Origin: Adelphocoris suturalis
Lineage: Eukaryota > Arthropoda > Insecta > Hemiptera > Miridae
Direction of reading: 5' to 3'
NCBI GenBank assembly: GCA_030762985.1
Contig: CM061047.1
Location: forward strand, 27,336,227 to 27,400,226
DNA length: 64,000 nt
Made by a program: the position numbers and the translations under genes. Below are positions 1-11,225 of this stretch, in pieces (the stretch's first letter is position 1; the number at the start of each line of letters is the position of its first letter). The notes under the pieces were generated by a model. It saw only the letters and a program-made list of their open reading frames with translations, was not told where the DNA came from and searched no databases.

Positions 1-99
1 AAGTATAAATTAACTGGATCACAAACATTTAAAAATTTAATTTTCCAAATAGGGGATGTCTTTTTGGAACTCCCTTATATCCCTGCCCGATGGCCTATT

Positions 100-330
100 C
101 GTCCGATCTCGCTCAAATGGAAGGGTGTTGTTTGAAAATCGATTTGATTACCCCATATGAGTCTCATCACGATCGTATCATTAGCAGCTGCGTAATATTT
201 TCGTAACATCACTTCTACAGTTTTCAACCGATTTCGATGACATTTTCAGGGATTGTACGTTTTAGGCTGTAGATTAGATAGATAGGTCGCTAACCAACTT
301 CGTCGCTTTAGTGCTTGTGCAAATGTAACC
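100..330. repeat. Degenerate dispersed repeat (family B-like)
   Basis: This stretch contains the phrase 'cgatttcgatgacattttcagggattgt' in weakly conserved form, next to 'cgatcgtatcattagcagctgcg'. The same wording recurs at 27130-27500, where it forms units of about 145 bp. No coding potential is seen. It is a short, old member of a dispersed repeat family. Confidence 0.4.
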
Positions 331-438
331 TATATCCCGTATCATATTTTTCTCATTGTCTAAATGACTGATTTCGACATTTTACACTATATATATCTTA
401 GTTTCAAAGTTTCCCCAACCATATAAATTCCACTTCCG

Positions 439-1513
439 ATTCGTGACTTTTTTTTGTCCTATAACATTTTTAATTCACGCTAAAGACCACTTTTTCACTT
501 TGAATTTTTTTTTTTTTTTGTGTTTTCGACTTTGTGTCACTAAAACTGTCATAACTCCCTAAATTTACAGTCAAAACTCAAATATGATTAATTGAAAATA
601 GCGTTAAATCTCCCTAATGACTTATTGAAAAAATTTTAATTGAATGAACGGGTGAAAATAATCCGTATGTGAAAAATTTCTAAAAAAAAAAACCGCTAAT
701 TTTCACTTTCTTCAAAGTTTGTCTATTGAAACGTCCTGGATGGAAAATTTCATGCTGCAAGCCTAATAGTTGCATCAGAACCCCTGCTTTCCAACGGTGT
801 AGTCAAAATTTATTTTACGTTGTTAATTGGGTGAGAAAAGTATGTTTGTATGTTAAAAAACGTGGTTTTTTCCTATGAAATCGAGGGGCACACTCGCAGA
901 TTTCTCCAACTTCGTTAAAACCGAGTTTTACATTTAAAAACACATAAAATTGAGCATAACAAATGTACTAAAAACTAGTTTGTTTTTGGTGATTGGAGAT
1001 TCTGTTGACATGGAGAGATCTGCGAGTGTTACCATTCGATTCAGCGTGAAAAAATACGTGGAAACCTAGTATTTTTTTAAGGGGTAATTTTTCACATAAA
1101 TTCTCGATTTGAAAGGAAAAAACCACGTTTTTCAACATACAACCATACTTTTCTCCCCCAATTAACAAATAAAAATGAAAATTGACTACACCTTTGGAAA
1201 GCTGGCATTCTGATGGAACTTTTAGGCTTACAGTATGAAAATTGTCGGGTTTTTTACAAATTTCTCAAATACGGATTATTTTCCACCCGTTCATTCCTTT
1301 TAAAAATTTTTAAAAAGGCATTAGGAAGATAGGAACTGGTCTTACGCTCTTTTCAACGGTATAGTCAGATTTGACTTTTGACTGAAAATTAAGGCAGTTA
1401 TGACAGTTTTAGTGACACAAAGTTGAAAACGCTAGAAAAAAATCTTGAAAGTGAAAAAGTGGTCTTTAGCGCCAAATAAAAAATATATGTTATAGGACAA
1501 AAAAGTCACGAAT
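439..1513. repeat. Long fold-back element with arms of about 470-510 bp
   Basis: The left arm (about 439-908) reappears inverted at about 1012-1513. Matching landmarks are the outer 'ttcgtgac'/'gtcacgaa', 'taaagaccactttttcac'/'gtgaaaaagtggtcttta', 'aatccgtatgtgaaaaa' against 'aaatacggattatt', and 'cactcgcaga'/'tctgcgagtg' near the loop. The loop is about 100 bp. The arms differ by many substitutions and small gaps, so the structure is old. No open frame of note is present. It could be a fold-back or MITE-type transposon, or an inverted duplication. No target duplication was recognised. Confidence 0.7.
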
Positions 1514-2094
1514 TAGTAATAGAATCGAACCCAAGCCGGTGGTGCGACCAAAACTGCGACACCCTGGAACCCACAATGGAGTATTTTAAGATTATTTGAA
1601 ACATTTCAATGTTAAATATATTCATAACGGATCTAGGTGGTGCTACACCCAACTAGGCAAACTTTTTTGGACGTAATTGATAGATATCAATCCGAATCGA
1701 ATGAAACCACCCAGATGGTAAGTTCATCCATTCGACTTCCCTCGGATCTAGACCATTGGTAGGAACAAAGAACGTCAACATGATTGTGAATGAGAACTGG
1801 TGTGATTATTTGTATTGCCAGTTTATCTGCTGAGTTCACTGCTGTACAGCATGTCAATAGATGGTAAAGATCTCCAAAAATGGTGTGATTGGAATTGGGC
1901 GTCAGAGACCATTGGAGCTGTGACCATCAACATTGCCATGCCCTCCAGTGGCTTGGTGAGGCATTCTAGAGGCAGTCGTTGGACACTAGATACCCTTTGA
2001 CATGCCTGACGGAGTAAAATGAGATCCTATATGAGATGCAGCAGTATCCGCAACCTGGAGGTAGCTGCGCGTTGCAGGTTGACAAGGTCATGGC

Positions 2095-2258
2095 TTCAAC
2101 TGTGTCATGTAACGGAATGCGGTGTGGGAAAAATGCCACGTAATTACTCGAGTTGGGTATCTCAGAATGAGTGCTTCGTGGTATTCCCACCCCTGACCTT
2201 CGTGGCTCTCACTTCAAATTATTGTTCAAGGGGATCACTTCTTTTCATCCATCTCTTC
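2095..2258 (+). pseudogene. Decayed 3' end of an R2-like LINE (second copy)
   Basis: The stretch aligns by eye with the minus-strand R2-like fragment at 47900-48381. Both have a 'cGVGK/wCGK' block, then 'LELGIS', then 'LRGS', and both continue into a matching 3' region 'catccNtctcttc' at 2247-2258. Several frameshifts and stops interrupt it. In the R2/R4/NeSL group this region follows the restriction-like endonuclease. The copy stops exactly where the long inverted repeat at 2258 begins, so either the inverted repeat cut it or the element ended there. No PD...D endonuclease motif is readable in this copy. Confidence 0.55.
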
Positions 2259-2873
2259 GGACGTTCTTTAGTACCTTTCTTGCTCGTAATTTTTCGTTTC
2301 TCCTCTGATTTCGTCGATAAGTGACTTTATCGGGATAAATTTCGTGCCAGTCTATACCTAGTTTTTGCATGTTGTTTTAACGAAATTTTGGAGAGAATGA
2401 AGCTGGTGCAATGGCTCCAAAATCTCTTTCTATGAAATGGATGAATTTTCATCGCGGAAATGCATTTTGAACAATTAGGAGTAAAACTACCCATTAGTCT
2501 GACAATGTAGCGTTTAATCTTTTTAAATGAAAGAAGAATTCATCCTGAGAGTTTTGCCACAATACTTACTTCCTTAAGATTAGTGGTTTAATTTTGATGA
2601 TTTTTCGACAGTTTTGGAGTGGGGGGGTGGGTCCCGCTCAGGTAAAACTTTGAAAAACCAAAGAAAGAAAACTACCTATCGTACAATTCGCGCTTTTTAA
2701 CTTGATATTAAAATACAAAAATGCGGCTTCACTCATTCTGAAACAATTCATGGATTCTAATATAGTTTCATAATATATATAGGATGGTCCGGTATGGGAA
2801 AATATATGCAGGTATGTAAACGTAGGTATATAATTACAAGCTAAGTGTTTCTTAGGCTAATTTCTTTTCTCGT

Positions 2874-4195
2874 CTTTATTTATTTATTTACAATTGTACG
2901 GGCGAACCCAATTACATTATTACATTAAAAAACAAAGGAATCAAGTTGACGGAAACCAACGAAAAGAAATGAAACTTCTGGAGAAAAAAAGATAGAAAAA
3001 AAAGAAAACAAAAATGTTCGATTTGAGACACTGAAAGTTCTGAGTGGTGTGACAACTGAGGGGAAAAATTTATTAGTAAATGACATGAAATTAAATAAAG
3101 TAAGGGTAGAACTGAGACGAATTGAGTGTTGCTGAATCGAATTTCACTTGATTGAATTTAATTATGGTTGAGACGCGCATATTGCCGATTTGAATCTAGA
3201 GAACGGGCTGGAGAAGAAGTCCAAGTCAGGGTTTAGATTTGTCAGGCAGTTTGCAGTGCGAGGAAGCCTGCACAGTGGCCGGTTCAGCAGGTAGTTCGTC
3301 GTCGAGAAGGGTGTCAGAAAGGGCAGAGTGGAGCGAGTCGACTGGGGAATTCTGAAGGCGATCCTGGACAGAAGATACGGCGAATCAAGTCCGTTATTAA
3401 CGAGTTTGTACATAACGGATATGTCGGATATCAGCCTCCTGGTCTCCAACGTCTGCAGACCACATGTTTGGAGCAGGGACTCGTAATTTATCTCAGATGA
3501 AGGAATACCGAGTTTAAATCCGATGTACCGGAGAAATCTCCTCTGAACCCTCTCCAATGCGTACTTGTGCACTGTGTAGAAGGGCGACCAAACCGTGGAT
3601 CCATATTCCAACCTCGGCAGAACCAGCGTCTTGTACAGGATGATGATGGGTTGAATCCGAGTGAACTCCCTAGTGTTTCGCTTGATGAAGCCCAGGGCTC
3701 TGAATGCGGTGGCAGCGATTGACGAAATATGCTTGTTAAAGGTCAATTGAGCATCACACAATATCCCCAGATCCTTAACGACACCAGTTCGTGAGAGCGG
3801 AGCTCCACACAAACTGTAGTCGAACAACAGACCATCAACGGATCGGCGTGACTGAACATTTACTCGGGTTCAAGAACAAGTTGTTCTCTGCGCACCACAA
3901 TTCCAGCTTGGCAACTGAGGCTTGCAAAGCTTCGCAGTCCGATACAGAGCCCACCCGACAAAATAACTTCAGATCGTCCGCAAAGAGCAAACAGCTGACA
4001 CCCAAGCCACTCACAGCACCCACGATACCGTTGATCACCAAAAGGAAACATAATGGGCCGATATGGCTCCCCTGTGGTATTCCCGATGTAGCCACGATGG
4101 AAGAAGAGAGAGCTCCACGAACTCGGACCCGCAGCCGACGATCAACCAGGTAACTGGACATCCACTCAAGAAACGACCCAAAGACTCCCAATGAT
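2874..4195 (-). pseudogene. Jockey/CR1-type LINE fragment: reverse transcriptase thumb and C-terminus, frameshifted
   Basis: Read on the minus strand, 4191-3835 encodes the second half of a non-LTR reverse transcriptase palm: 'SGIPQGSHIGPL' then the catalytic 'LFADDLKLF', and 'LELWCAENNLFLNPSKC'. A change of frame near 3830 leads into 3827-3162, which carries 'LGILCDAQLTFNKHI', 'LVLPRLEYGSTVWSP' and 'ALERVQRRFLRYI', the usual thumb region of this group. The element is truncated at its 5' side near 4192, so the endonuclease and the first RT motifs are missing. The 3' untranslated part ends in a (TAAA)-like tail at about 2876-2891 (seen as tttatttatttattta on +). It was probably inserted between the arms of the surrounding inverted repeat and is now inactive. 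Confidence 0.85.
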
Positions 4196-4456
4196 CAAGT
4201 CTTACTGATCATTATTGATTTATTTCTTTATTAGCAGTGTTTTTTAAATGAAAGCAGGTACAATTACGAGAACAGACATCTTCTACGTCAAATAGTTTTC
4301 TTTCTATAATTTTTAAAGTTTTGGTAAAAAAACTACGTCATTGCGCCCATCCTGGCCTAGTGTGACTTTTATTTATTTATTCATTATTAATTTTTTTTTT
4401 AAATTGAAATATTTCCAATTTGTATCAATCACATGGAGGAATTGAATATCTACAAA

Positions 4457-4701
4457 AACTTAATATTTCATAATTAGCGCACTTTTTGTGCCCGTTTTTG
4501 CTAACTAAAAGTTCATGTGATTGGTCATTTTTCCATAAACGAATATGTAAATTCCCAATCTACCATAGAAAAATGCGGGTTCTTTTTTTCTATGGTAGAT
4601 TGGGAATTTACATAATCGTTTATGGAAAAATGACCAATCACATGAACTTTTAGTTAGCAAAAACGGGCACAAAAAGTGCGCTAATTATGAAATATTAAGT
4701 T
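4457..4701. repeat. Near-perfect 245-bp palindrome (two 117-bp arms, 11-bp spacer)
   Basis: The arms 4457-4573 and 4585-4701 are reverse complements of equal length with about one visible mismatch. The order from outside inward is 'aacttaatatttcataatt', 'agcgcactttttgtgcccg', 'ttagttagcaaaa', 'catgtgattggtca', 'attcccaatctaccatag'. The spacer is about 'tgcgggttctt'. Such close arms imply recent formation or conversion. A related single arm occurs at 60836-60897, which makes this a dispersed fold-back family and not a one-off event. There is no coding capacity. Confidence 0.9.
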
Positions 4702-4779
4702 GCATGAACTGTGTATTGATTTGAAACTATTTGTTTCTTGCATATCCAATCCTCTATAGCAATAAATCAATAAGGACGA

Positions 4780-5110
4780 TTAGAAAAAAATTAGCGTAAG
4801 AAACGCTTAGCTGATATTGTGGTCCTCTTAATATTGTTTTAAAGGTATTTCGAAGGCGCTTTATTTCAAATTTCAGCACCGTAGGTCAGTTAGGATAGAA
4901 ATTAGCCTCTGAGGTCCCTCAGTTCGTCAGTACGTCTTAACTTGTAATTGTAATCATCGTGACCCAGAAATGCTGCATTTCAAATTTCATCACCGTCGGT
5001 CGTTTAGAAACGAAATTAGAATCGTTAGCCCCTCAGCCGATCAGAGGGCCCTCGAACCTAGTAATTGTTTTCTAGTTGTCTCAAAGAGACCATCTTAAAT
5101 TTGAGCACCG
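4780..5110. repeat. Degenerate short repeats with 'tttcagcaccgt' and 'cctcag...gatcag' (family C)
   Basis: Units of roughly 85-130 bp share 'catttcaaatttcagcaccgtaggtc', 'ttagaaacgaaattag' and 'cccctcagccgatcagagg' in imperfect form. Similar units occur at 18390-18670 and 26350-26570. No reading frame is conserved. This is a dispersed, weakly tandem repeat of unknown origin. Confidence 0.5.
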
Positions 5111-5733
5111 TGTACAACTGGAACACACTGTGTAATTAAATGCCTATGTTTATATATCTGCATATATTCTCCTGGCGAAAACTTTATTTTTCTCCGAGCG
5201 GACCATCCTGTAAATTTTATGAAACTTTATTAGAATCCATGAATTGTTTCAGAATGAGTGATAGCCGCATGTTTGTATTGTAATTTTAAGTGAAAGAGGG
5301 TGAATTCTACGATAAGTGTTTTCTTTCTATGGTTTTTCAAAGTTTTACCCGGACAGGGCACCCCTCCTCCCTCTCCAAAACTTTTGAATATTCATCAAAA
5401 TTAAACCACTCATTTTAAGAAAGTAAGTATTGTAGCAAAACTTTCAGGATGAACACTTCTTTCATTTAAAAATATTAAACGCTACATTGTCAGACTAATG
5501 GGTATTCTTTTACTCCTCATTGTTCAAAATGCATTTCCGTGATGAAAATTCATCCATTTCATCGTATGAAATTTTGGAGCCAATGCACCAGCTTCATTCT
5601 CTCCGAAAATTCGCTAAAAAATCATGGGCTAAAACTAGGTATGACTGGCACGGAATTTACCCTGATAAAGTCACTTATCGACGAAATTAGCGGCGAAACG
5701 AACAATTCAGAACGGTTCTAAAAAACGTCCGCC

Positions 5734-6080
5734 ATCTGGAATGGGCTGTATAACTTCCTGACTATTTTATATGGACATATCGTATTAGTCCGATAATTTC
5801 ATCAAAAATTATCTGGCCTCAAATTATACTTTTACGCCTCGTCTGACGGCAATGAAGTGCAGGGGTCCTACAATCTATCCTGAACAATATCTCAATATTT
5901 TTCCTGATTTCGCTAACTTTGGCATTTTGTGTTTGACTATTTTATTTTGAACTATGTGCAGTCGCCATAGTTGATTCGAATGATTTTAAATTCATGGGAA
6001 GATATTTTGGATTCATCCTTCAACAACCCTTCAAGTTCAATCCTGGCCATTAGTTTGTAAGAAATTGTGCCTTGAGAAAT
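5734..6080. other. Unassigned intergenic sequence
   Basis: No open frame, RNA gene or clear repeat structure was recognised between the inverted repeat and the next degenerate repeat block. Confidence 0.4.
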
Positions 6081-6500
6081 TTTACGCTTCAAGCACGATT
6101 AATGGACCTTCAGGGGATCTGAAGTCTAATTTGCACAATCCCAGAAAATTTCATCAGATATGTCCAAACAATGTCAGCGTTACACCTCTGAAAAATTTTT
6201 TAATGTGCACACGCGCAGTAACTACAGTTGACCCGCTCGCAATGGATTTATGGGCGATCACTTAGGTAGTCCACATTCTTCAACTACTCTAAAATTTTGA
6301 GAATTAGCGCTATTTAAGGAAACAGGAATAGGTGTTTCAAGCAACTCAAGTTTTCGGATGCGCACACGTTTCTATTAATCCAACGGATTAAGGAGACTGT
6401 TTAGGGAGTAGTCCGCACAATCCCTGAACATTTAATCAAAATCGGGCCACAATTTCATTTCTGTCCGAGAGAAGATCACAGAAGACAAAAGGAAACGGAA
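6080..6500. repeat. Degenerate family B repeat block
   Basis: The block contains 'cacaatcccagaaaatttcatcagatatgtcc', 'gtgcacacgcgcagtaactac' and 'cacaatccctgaacatttaatcaaaatcgg' variants. These are the landmarks of the tandem family at 7700-8850 and 38050-38800. The block ends with 'acggaaccaaaatcttcaaaaa', which also follows the last unit at 8900. No coding potential is seen. Confidence 0.5.
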
Positions 6501-6902
6501 CCAAAATCTTCAAAAAACTGTGAAAATCAAAAAGCAAAGAGTAGTAACTTTGTTTTAACTTGATAAGCTACCAAATACTTTACTCGCCAACAAATAATTG
6601 TATTTCCTCATTATTATTTAAATGCATTGAGTTCAAATGATATTTAATTCGGTTAGATAATCATATGAATATATATGAGAAGCTTGTTAATCTAATTTAC
6701 AAGATTTTTTTTTTTTTTTTTTTAAATGTTTAATTAATTGACGGAATGAGAACTGGCAACTCGATTGCAAATTGCTCTGGTATGGTAGTTTTGAATGAAT
6801 TTGGATATTCACTTATGCTTGGTTAAATTTCTATTGCCTAATAGAAAAAACAGAAATATTTTAAAATTAATATTACACTAGAGAAAATATTGAATGACTT
6901 AC

Positions 6903-6995
6903 ACTTGATCCTTTCGTGGAGTCGTCCCCGATCATGTTCGTCGGGATGTTGGTAGCGGACTGAGGGAGAGCCGCTGCCCGATTACCAACGCCAAG
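6903..6995 (-). CDS. Candidate internal coding exon of an unidentified gene
   Basis: On the minus strand a GC-rich 93-base segment lies between an acceptor-like 'ttctcattacag' (ending at 6996) and a perfect donor 'gtaagt' (6902-6897). Only one of its three frames is open. It is exactly 31 codons, starting and ending in phase 0, and reads LGVGNRAAALPQSA followed by TNIPTNMIGDDSTKGSS. Base composition stands out from the AT-rich flanks. No family is recognised, and no partner exon was found in the window. It could be an internal or alternative exon of a gene with large introns, or a chance open segment inside a repeat. Transcript evidence would settle it. Confidence 0.4.
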
Positions 6996-7382
6996 CTGTA
7001 ATGAGAATACGACCGCCTACGTCACGGCCGTACAAGCATCGTTATCGATTATTTTTAAATAATTATAATTTAATTCTGTGATGCCAATACATTCCTCAAA
7101 TTCGTAATTTAATGTGAATGAACATGCATTATACTATTATATTAGTTAATAAACATGCTCATTTCGCCTAAATTGAGTCTACTTGTCTACCAGTACGCAG
7201 TGGTTAGTATAAATCCATCGTAGAACCAGTTTCAACGCGAGACATAAAGTTGTAGTACCTAGGGAAGGTAGAGATAGCCACCTATAACATAACCCATTCA
7301 TTTCTAATATTCAGTAAACTAAAAATTCTCCCTTTTACTAAGCCAATAGAATAATATTAATAGTAGAAAAAACGCTGAAAAT

Positions 7383-7450
7383 TACAGAAGTTTATTATTT
7401 CTGTTTTGGGTAGCCCTTCTACGCAAAACACCTGTCTATAATAATTATCA
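7383..7450. repeat. Dispersed repeat, copy 1 of 3 ('tttattatttctgt...agccttctacg')
   Basis: The phrase 'ttacagaagtttattatttctgttttgggtagcccttctacg' recurs with small changes at 25497-25560 and 43412-43455. In the first two cases it is followed by 'ataattat'. No coding capacity is seen. It is probably the end of an unidentified transposon family. Confidence 0.45.
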
Positions 7451-7699
7451 AAGAAGTCTAGTATAAGTACATTATCTTAACATATCTTCATAGATATAAA
7501 GGCCTACCGAGGAGAAATAATTAAATTGAATAATTCCTCTTAGAATTAATGGTATATCATAAATCACCTACCTACGCTTCACAAGTCCAGTTATAGGTAA
7601 CAAAAGTTACAATAAATTCGATATCGTAAAGTGAAAATTCAATTTTAATTACATCTATCGTCGTAGTTTATAAGACGATTTTTACTGTTTCGCCAGTTG

Positions 7700-8950
7700 C
7701 GTCCGCGCTATGCGTGGTATCAATCGGTTCAATGAAATTAGTTCGACCCATATTAAACGAAAAACGTCTGCCACGTTGGGTGGGCAGTATAGCTTTCTCA
7801 CATATTGTAACATGGACGTATAGAATCAGTTAAAGATCTAAAGGACAAGTCGAAATGGTTGAATGCAAAATATAACTGTATCTAATACAAGTTTATACAT
7901 GCTATAATGCAAAATGGTGCAAAATATCATCAAAATCGATCCATTATTGTCGGAGTGTCATCCAATATTAGTTTTGAGTGTGCGCAATAGTTACCTATTA
8001 TTCAAGCAATTGCGATAAGATACAAACGGTATCATCCAGGATCCAACAACCTATCGAGTTTGAATGAAATCGGACCAATAGATGATAACGAATCGACGAT
8101 ATAACATATTAACGTTTGCGCATAAAGCACAGACTATTAATCGAACGGCAATGAAATGTATGAGGAACCGTCTTGGAGTTAAAACACACAACCCCTGAAA
8201 TTTTCATAAAAATCTGTCCATTAGTCTCGGAGTTTTGTCTGGGTCGATCAAATTTAGTTTTGCGTATGCGCTATAGTTATTACTACACTAATCGCGATAT
8301 AATTCATAGGGATGATATAATCCAACTACTCCCCATGTTTGAACGAAATCGGACTAATAGATGTTACAAAATCAATATTATAAGAAATTAATGTTTGCGC
8401 ACGCGCCCAGACGCATGCGCGCAGATTCATGGGATGACTATGGAAGTTCTATAGGGGACCGGCGAGAAGAAAACGCGCACAATCCCTGAAAATTGCATCA
8501 AAATTGCTCATTAGACTCGGGTCCTGTGTCAATCAATTATTTTTCCGCATACTCAATAGTTATTACACCACCAATATATAAAATAGGTAATATATATAAT
8601 TTATAGGGAATTTTTCTATGTTTATTGAGCATTGTTATAGAACATATACTCAACTACCTACCGAGTTTGAACGGATTCGGATCAACACATGATAAGAAAT
8701 AAACTTTAGAAGAAATTAATGTTTGCGCATGCGCACAGACTACTTTAATCCGACGGGATTGAAAATTATAGGAGATCTTCTAGGGGCTACTCCGCACAAA
8801 CGCTAAAAATTTCATCAAAATCGAACTAAAACTAGGTATAGTTTTGAGCCTGCCAAGGATTTACCACAACAGACAGACATACATCAGAGAGACAGACACG
8901 GAACCAAAATTGATCAGAAAGCTCTGAAACGCAAAAAGCAGGAAGAAAGT
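7700..8950. repeat. Tandem array of degenerate units of about 290 bp (family B)
   Basis: The anchor phrase 'catcaaaatcg...ccattagtctcggagt' occurs near 7928, 8205, 8497 and 8814, giving spacings of 277, 292 and 317 bp. Each unit also has 'gtttgaacgaaatcggactaatagat', 'taacgtttgcgcatgcgcacagact' and 'ttaatccgacgg...aatga'. The array starts with 'agctttctcacatattgtaac' (7791) and ends with 'acagacagacat...ggaaccaaaattgatcag'. A homologous array lies at 38050-38840 plus 39498-39560. The purine/pyrimidine-alternating 'gcgcatgcgca' core is conserved between units. No protein is encoded. Confidence 0.7.
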
Positions 8951-9254
8951 TTGATTTTGGGGGGCGAAATTTTTTTCGACTTCTGTCACGAACACAAAGC
9001 TTCCCTACCGTCGGTAGTGAATAAGCAAAACTGCCCTGTATTTGAAAACTTTTTGGGGTATTGCTTTTTTTAAATTTCAACGATTGGACGAATTTTATGG
9101 TTTATTACTTTCATTAATGGACTGATGTAATTTACCAAGAAAAACGTTGTTAACCTCACTGATACTTAGAACTATGGTGGTATACGTTTCAAGGTTCGTA
9201 GATTCTAAAAATTGAATAAAAAATAAAAATGAAAATGTCATAATAATATATTTG

Positions 9255-9545
9255 ATTTACAATTTCATTTTTAGTTTACTTTTTATTTGGAGTTGTCATA
9301 GCCTATTCCTTGTGGCAGAGTGCAGATATGCTTTGCTCTGCGGAATATCAATATCATTATATTACGTATTTCTCCCCCACCGATCTGCCAGTGGAGTTCG
9401 TGATGATAATCTGTTTAGTGACGGAGATTCAAATGGTTCCCTATAGAACCTATGTGCAGTGTCCCTATGTCGCATTGTACAATGCTACTACTGAACCTTC
9501 CGGTAGAGCTGCCGCTTAAATTCTCAATTAAAAAGATAGGTAATA
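9255..9545 (+). mobile_element. 3' tail of an I-like LINE (copy 1 of the 'tgccagtggagtccgtgatg' family)
   Basis: This is a 5'-truncated, non-coding copy of the same 3' untranslated region found at 12790-13075 and 42080-42400. Shared landmarks are 'ccttgtggcagagtgc', 'gatctgccagtggagttcgtgatg', 'tgtttagtgacgga' and 'gagctgccgcttaaa', after which similarity stops. The 42-kb copy ties this tail to an RNase H-bearing LINE. No TSD was identified. Confidence 0.65.
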
Positions 9546-10199
9546 GTGATAAATCAATAAATAAATACAAATTAATAATATGAAATTAAAGCGATCCCGC
9601 CGTTTGCCATAATGTCACCACCATAATGTTTGATTTTTGGAAAGCACTCACCGAGATCTTTCAGTTGAAAGATATTAAAGAATATGTACAATTTTTAATA
9701 ATATAGAGCCTACATCACCACTATATAAAACTGTTTGTAGTATAATCAGTTGCTTTAAGGTTTAAAGAAACATCATTCGGAGGACTTTTTCAAGTTCCCT
9801 CTTATTACCTGGGTATTGTTTTTATTCTCCATCGTTGGAAACAGCCGATTTCGATTTTGCATATCATGTCAGACAAGTTTTACCACAATTGAAGAAATGT
9901 TGGCCAACTGCTCAAAAACTATTCTGTTGAAAAACAAAAAAACTGGATAGAAAAAAGGTCTTTCAGGAGTGTGTGTATGTGTGTGCGTGTGCATTTCTGT
10001 TAGCAGCCACAACTCACTACACGATGTAGGTCACCTCAATATTTTCTGTATTTCGAGATCCGTTCTCAGTTGTTGCATAAAAAAGTCACTTAGCCTGGAG
10101 TTTACGGTGTGATCATCGTTGGTTACATAAATATGAACATTTACTGTATTATTCCAATTATTATTCGCTCATCACAATGTGTATAAGCCTTGGATTTTA
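9546..10199. other. Unassigned sequence with a GT-rich patch
   Basis: No gene is seen. A short gtgtgtgtatgtgtgtgcgtgtg patch at about 9967-9990 is the only notable feature. Confidence 0.4.
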
Positions 10200-10530
10200 G
10201 TCGACGAACGATGAGTGTTTCAACTTTGCTTTAGCCTGCATGTGTGTGTAAATCTGCCTGTTCCGCGCCACAGGCCCTAATTCTAGAGCTAACCCCTCGA
10301 AATGTGGTAGAAAGCTCCTTCAGACAACTTTAATGTGTTGTATTGTTTTTGGCGCCGATGAGACGCGATTTACCATCGAAGACGTCGAACGAAACATCTC
10401 TGAAAAAAGTATTCGGTATGGACTTTCATATTTTTTGACGTCCTGGATCGATTGAAACTACTTCCAGAACGACAGTATCGTAAAGAATTATTGTCGACGA
10501 TATTGACGACAAATTAAAATATTTTTTGGT
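10200..10530. repeat. Dispersed repeat D, copy 1
   Basis: It shares with 20190-20520 and 28000-28330 the order: GT-rich start, 'ttccgcgccacagg', 'ttctagagcta', 'tgttttTGGcgCcgatga', 'cattgaaactac', then a region rich in 'gtcgacga'. The copies are diverged and open frames are not conserved, so this is a dispersed repeat rather than a gene family. Confidence 0.45.
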
Positions 10531-10789
10531 TCCTACAACTGATGTAATAAATGTATTCTACTTATTACAATCTTCGTAAGGAACCTGTCTAGCGTACCTA
10601 CTGAGTCTAGGAGGACATGAATAGAAATCCGACTGCAATTATTTTAAACGAAACAGTTCTGGCACTAATTCTTCTAATCGTGAGTCCTTGAAATATTCAA
10701 TCTACTCTGAGTCATTAGGATTAGTTTTTCCTTGTAATTGGCCGTGAGTAAAACAGAACTCAAGGCTGTGACGACTTCCCATTGTTATA

Positions 10790-11225
10790 CCAAAAAGTCT
10801 TGTTGAAAAGTATTGCAATGGCTCCATAAATTTTCCAAAAAGTTTCTTCATATGGGAATCCATTTTGAAGCATTCAGAAACGATTCCTAAAGTTTAAAGC
10901 TGCTTCATATATATATATATTACATTTATATTTTTGACCAGAATACTACCATGACAAAGTTGATCAACTATGAACTTTGAACATTAAAAATTTTGTACAT
11001 AAACTTTTACCTAAATTTTATTAAAATGTTCTGAAAATCAATTAAAAAAATGCAAGTAATTGTAAAAATCTTTGGTTTCTGTAACCGAATATTGTAGAGA
11101 AGGTGTTTTTGTTCCCTAATTATATCTGTACACACCAAGTGCTCAAATCAAAAAAGTTATCAGAAATATCTTACGAAAATTCGCTTATGTGATCATGCAG
11201 CATGACTTGGATTTTTCCAACAATC
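10790..11225 (-). repeat. Family A element, internally deleted copy
   Basis: On the minus strand the copy runs from 'ccaagtcatgctgcatgatcac' (about 11215) through 'agcgaattttcgtaa' to 'gagccattgcaatac' (about 10805). It includes the landmarks 'tttttgaatgttc' and a short (TA) tract at 10907-10920. Most of the middle third is missing compared with 40770-41385. Confidence 0.6.

Larger units (their letters stand above)
2258..5733. repeat. Large inverted-repeat structure, arms of about 590 bp, 2.3-kb interior
   Basis: The left arm is about 2258-2842 and the right arm about 5133-5733, inverted. Landmarks are 'cggacgtt' (2258) with 'aacgtccg' (5725), 'cgataagtgacttta' with 'taaagtcacttatcg', 'ttagtctgacaatgtagcg' with 'cgctacattgtcagactaa', and 'ggatggtccg' with 'cggaccatcc'. 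The interior holds a broken LINE (2874-4195), a 245-bp palindrome (4457-4701) and degenerate short repeats (4780-5110). Part of the arms ('gcaatggctccaaaa', 'gaaaattcgcta') resembles one end of the family A element. This may be a DNA transposon with long terminal inverted repeats whose interior was replaced by later insertions, or two opposite copies of one repeat. Confidence 0.7.
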
